Origin: Spinellus fusiger
Taxonomy: Eukaryota; Mucoromycota; Mucoromycetes; Mucorales; Phycomycetaceae
Length of the DNA: 64,000 bases
NCBI GenBank assembly: GCA_025094145.1
Contig: JALLLS010000075.1
Coordinates: 107,363-171,362, forward strand
Reading direction: 5' to 3'
Shown: positions 59,883 to 64,000 of the stretch, in pieces
How the letters are laid out: each line of letters opens with the position of its first letter
Position numbering within the stretch: the first letter of the stretch is position 1
Program-made: the position numbers and the translations under genes
The notes under the pieces: generated by a model
Told to the model about the DNA's origin: nothing
The model's input: the letters and a program-made list of their open reading frames with translations, nothing else
Databases searched by the model: none

Positions 59883-60301
59883 TTTTAATATATAAGACTA
59901 GTAGCCACTTGGCCCACTGTGGGCTATGACTACTAGCCCTTTGGGTGTGTAGATCAAGCCAATGTTTATCAAAATTGTGTGTTTTACAGTGTTGATATCT
60001 ATTTTTGGGATTCAGGTTTCGAAGTAGCATTATAGTGTCCGGTGAAAGAATGTGTCCGACAAAAAGACGCGACTGTTTTTTTATTTTTATTTTTACGAAT
60101 GGCTAACTGCTAAGGAGCTCATTTTTTAATATATGAGGATATATAAACTCCTATGCTACAGATAGAAATAATTATATATTTGTAGTAGTGTATTGTATTA
60201 ATGCATTTGACATTATGATCACTCTAATAGAGCTGATGAAAATCAATGAATATTAAAAATAAACTTAAACATTTTTTTATTTTTATTTTTATTTTTAAAA
60301 A
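59883..60301. other. Spacer between Fanzor copy 2 and family A copy 2
   Basis: No gene. Includes inverted words CACTTGGCCCACTGTGGGC around 59915 and T-rich tracts near 60077-60092 and 60270-60297. Confidence 0.4.
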
Positions 60302-62565
60302 GGATATGCATATAGATACTTCAAATACAGAAATAGACACCCAAAAGGTCATGATATCAGGAAGAATAGCAGAGTACCAAAAAGATAATCATTATTCCGT
60401 GACAATCCAAAGTACAATGAGTGACACTTAAAGTAACTCGGACAATATTGAAAAAACAAATACAGTAGCTACACTAGCAGCTTCTGGTTTTGATAAAATG
60501 GTTAAGAATGGGTGGTAGAGGAGAGATCGGAAAAGAAGTGAGGATACAGCGTCTGTTGCTAAAGGAGTCTTTGTACTATGGCAGCGTTGGAGTTCTGGAT
60601 CAATAAACCAATCAGTAGCCTCAATGAGCAGGCTACCAGCTGATCGATCTACCTTAAAGTCTTGAGCAGACATGGCTCTACATATAAATACAGTAGTAAC
60701 TCAAAATCTTAAGTACATTTCAAATCCAAATCATAGTTTTACCCTTTATTAATTTTCTATCATCAAACGTTTCTCAACTATTACCTATCTCCCATAATAT
60801 ATACTTCATCTAAAAACCCTAAACAAACCAAAAGACCTATTGGAAACAAGAAAATATTGGCGACCTCGTTATTTTATTGCTTACAAGCCCACTGTAAATG
60901 ACACCAGTCAAATTGCTATTTCTGCTAGGTTTGAAGTTAGTAAGCAGTATGTTTTACTTTTTGTAAACATATGCAAAAAAAACTGGATGCTTCAGGAACA
61001 AATGAAACCTTGAAAGGGACGAGAGGGAAGTTGCACTCAAATTGGCAAGAGACTCATTGTCTAGAATGAATAAGCTTCATAGGTAAATGACCACCCAAGT
61101 GTCCAAGAACACTTTCAGAAAGAGAAAGAGAAAGTTTAGCCTGTTTTCTTATAGGATCGTTATGAAATCTGCTCTTAAAACTAGGCACAAGAAAATGAGA
61201 TTACTTAGATCAATACCCATCTCTACTGGACAGAAGAAGACTAGAATACAGTCATCTGGTCTGACGAGTCAAAATACTAGTTGATGAAGACCAAAAATCG
61301 TATCAAGATAGTATGAAAAAAATAATGAGGAACTTCTACTAAAGAATGTTAATCCAATAAATAAGTTTAGAGATATCAGTGTAATGGTGTGTGGTTCTTT
61401 CTCTGGTGAAAGTGTCGAAAAGTTAGTGCCTGTGGAGGGCAGTATTAACGGAAAAAGATATATAGAAATATTGAAAGAGGATCTCTATCCAGGACTGGTT
61501 TACATCAATACATTGAATTCAGAAGTTGACTAAGTTCTTCAAGAGAACAACCCTGGATGTCATAAAAGAAGAAATTTAATATATGAAAGACATACAAAGG
61601 TATTGTCACCATGGAGGGGTGGTCCTTACAAAGTCCTGATCTAAACTCTATAGAAGGTCTATTAGACAAACTTTATGGGGTAGTTTGTAAGATAGTAACA
61701 TATAGAAGTAGTCTTCAATATTTGGAGGCTATCTTGTTGGAAGAATGAGAGAATATTCCCAAGGACACTACAGACACCCTCATTGCCAGCATGAGGCGGA
61801 GATGTAAGGCTGTTATAAAGGTCAAGGATAGAAACACCAAATATTAAGGGTTTCCACCTAATAAACTTGTATTTATTATCATGTTGATCTTCTTTATACT
61901 CTATCTAATTTTGAAGTCTTTACTATGTGTTTAATGTATGTTTTTATGATAAAGAATAAGCATTTCCTATTACAGAATTATACCGGGGAATGAAAAAAGT
62001 CCATTATTATTTTGAAAGCCACTGTATATATAATAGCTTGAGGCTGCTGATGGATGTGTTGAGCGGGAACGCCAACGCCGCCATAGAGTGCAAAGACTCC
62101 TTCAGCAACAGGCGCTGTATCCTCACTTTTCCTCCGATCTCTCCTCTACCACCCATTCTTAACCCGTTTAGCAAAGCCAGAAGCTGCTAATGTAGTTGCT
62201 GTATTTGTATCCTCAGGATTGTCCGAGTTGCTCTAAGTATCCCTCATTGGATTTCGAATCGCCACAGGATGACGGTTATCTTTTTGGTGTCCTAGTTTCC
62301 TTGTTGACTTTATGGCCTTTTGGATGTCTATTCATAATTCTCATTTACAATCATTTCTCACTTTCTCATTATTTTCCCCTCATTTGAGGTTTTTTATTTC
62401 TCTGTCCTTCTGCTTCCCATTCATTTGCATTACTTTTTTCACTTTTGTATTTGAAGTGTTTATATGTCTATTCTCATTTATTCTACAAAAGTTCTCATAG
62501 GGTGGCTGATATGCCTAAAGCGCGAATAGCAAACCACACCCAAAAAATAAAAATACTTTGAACTG
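60302..62565 (+). mobile_element. Long-TIR Tc1-like element (family A, copy 2)
   Basis: Relative of 12075-15684. Its right end is complete (ends GAACTG before TA at 62566-62567); the left end lacks the terminal CAGTTCAAAG and starts within the TIR. The subterminal inverted repeats (60302-60673 and about 62040-62480) each carry the same coding-like piece. On the minus strand at 60428-60673 it starts MSAQDFKVDRSAGSLLIEAT; on the plus strand it lies at 62041-62240. The internal transposase (about 60830-61850) is heavily degraded, with remnants MTTQVSKNTFRKR, VRKLVPVEGSIN and KAVIKVKDRNTKY. Confidence 0.82.
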
Positions 62566-62732
62566 TATATATAATAGCCAATTGCACATTTCAATAAAAA
62601 AAGGAGAAGTTTATCAAATACTTGGATTCCTAAAGTAGGGTAGTTTAGACCCAAGGTCAAGTTTAGTTGTTGGTTCTTGCTCTGTTCCTGTTTTGTTCTC
62701 TTTGGATGTCTCTTTCGTTGGTCCGTCGGTAG

Positions 62733-63134
62733 GAAGATTACCGTTATCTATTCTCTCGTGTCTCTACAGACCCATTTCCAGAGTGTCCCCTCCAGACTAC
62801 TACAACCATAGTTCCCACAGCCATAAGAGCCGAGCTCCCCCGACAGACCACACAAGAGCTAACCCAACTCCCGTCGATACAAGAGCAGCTAGCCTTTCCC
62901 CGAGGTCCTGCGTGTCTTAAGAACGAACCCCGTTGCCCAAACATACAGATCCATGTTCTACACACCAGGAGATTTTTCTGGCCTTTAATCAGTGACACAA
63001 TCATCCCTTTACGTCCGAAAATATTTTGCCCTTTTATGGAACTGTGTTTAAAACCAAAAGGTCTGCGGATATCCAAATTATTATTTCCTTTTGTGGATAC
63101 CTCAATATCAAACTGTATTATCAGTAAAATATAG
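62733..63134 (+). other. GC-richer 133-codon open stretch, unassigned
   Basis: From just after a TAG at 62730-62732 the frame is open for 133 codons to TAG 63132-63134, without an early ATG. It reads VSTDPFPECPLQTTTTIVPT near its start and FFWPLISDTIIPLRPK further on. The opposite strand is also open (62744-63076). The first half is conspicuously GC-richer than its surroundings. It could be an exon, the end of a mobile-element ORF or foreign DNA; no family was recognised. Confidence 0.35.
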
Positions 63135-64000
63135 TGTTTATTATAATAATATAGCTGATACTATATTATGAATATAGCTACTAATAAGTCTTCACTTGCC
63201 TAATAACAATACAATAAGTGTCTTGTAGACTAAAATGAGCTCAAGCCTAGAGGAAGACACTGCTTACCCTTTTTACTTTCAGAAGAGTGTTTGGTGGTGT
63301 CTATCACCTCTTTCTATTGTTTCTCTTTGTTAATAATGGCACATTACCTTGCTTAGTTATGCTCATCTTGACAAGTACTTAAGTATCAAGTTGTATGGAC
63401 AGTGTAATAAATAACAAGAGGGGATTATCGTAACAAATAATAATCTTTCTTTCTTTTTATTCTGGTAATGTATACATTTTAGTCTTCACTCATAAAATTC
63501 ACATCAAATTTATAAGTCAAACAATTCACACTCTATTTGCCTTGAACCTAAAGGACAGTATGAGAAACAATGCTTTGTTATCATTGAGCACCACTGTTAA
63601 TACCAGTTACAACGAGATAATTGAGGTGATTATAGATAGTGAGTCAATGAATGAATATACTGTTCTCAATGTAAGTTTGGTTCTATTTTATGGACAATGA
63701 CCACTAGAGTTAATTCAGTGTGTCCTATGATACATATTTCTTAAGCAGTGGTATACTGCAAATACTATGGGCTTATGGATAACAAACTATGTTAAGAGAA
63801 GAATATCATTGACTGATTTGCAATGTCAGGTTTACTCCTTCTTTTTATCCAACTTTATAGTGTTTAATTGCACAGTCCATAGTCAATGCTAAAACAGACA
63901 GACAGTGAAAAGGTTCTTTTCAAACACATTAGCCAACCAAAGAAATAATATGACTTTATTGTTCATGTATTTCCTTTTATATCCCAAAAGTATTCTGTTG
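63135..64000. other. AT-rich end of window
   Basis: No supportable gene. Short open frames are not convincing. The window ends without a visible feature boundary. Confidence 0.4.

Overview
The window looks like nuclear DNA of an early-diverging fungus, most likely a Mucoromycota/Mucorales-type species. This is inferred from very AT-rich spacers, intron-dense genes with tiny GT-AG introns (34 to about 190 bp, mostly 40-90), fungal housekeeping proteins, abundant Tc1/mariner-like DNA transposons and Fanzor (eukaryotic TnpB-like) genes. No database search was possible; all exon models were built by hand from splice sites, reading phase and family knowledge.

Layout. 1-1044 is one copy of a ~1.05 kb direct repeat whose second copy is at 35417-36466. 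1784-7278 is a compact gene block: threonine aldolase (+, with a 1-nt frameshift), a CobW/COG0523 GTPase (-) and glycogen synthase (-). 7.3-24.9 kb is an accessory region: a mariner relic, a long-TIR Tc1-like element with a second Tc1 element nested in its right TIR, a Fanzor gene (copy 1), another Tc1 relic, a tRNA-Ser(AGA), an array of small hairpins, and two more Tc1-like elements. 24969-28340 is a 14-exon RAD54. 28.3-38.1 kb is almost gene-free apart from one possible small two-exon gene, a 20-bp minisatellite and decayed Ser/Thr-rich coding remnants.

38151-47285 is a second gene block: a secreted 2H-phosphoesterase-like protein, ribonucleotide reductase large subunit, a DUF1752-like protein, tRNA 2'-phosphotransferase and a Gln-rich Pho80/Clg1-type cyclin. 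47611-53183 is a huge inverted repeat (two 2408-bp arms, 757-bp loop) carrying decayed Tc1/mariner transposase in both arms. Then follow a CDP-alcohol phosphotransferase and mitochondrial ATP synthase subunit 4. The right end (57.8-62.6 kb) repeats the accessory theme: Fanzor copy 2, interrupted by a Tc1 element, and a second long-TIR element.

The core genes are unrelated housekeeping functions (DNA repair and dNTP supply, glycogen and phospholipid synthesis, tRNA splicing, ATP synthase) and show no pathway clustering. The most notable system is the pair of Fanzor loci sitting beside Tc1-like elements; both copies look inactivated, but they allow element boundaries and candidate guide-RNA regions to be inferred by comparison. 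The palindrome and the compensated hairpin array are the other strong structural signals.
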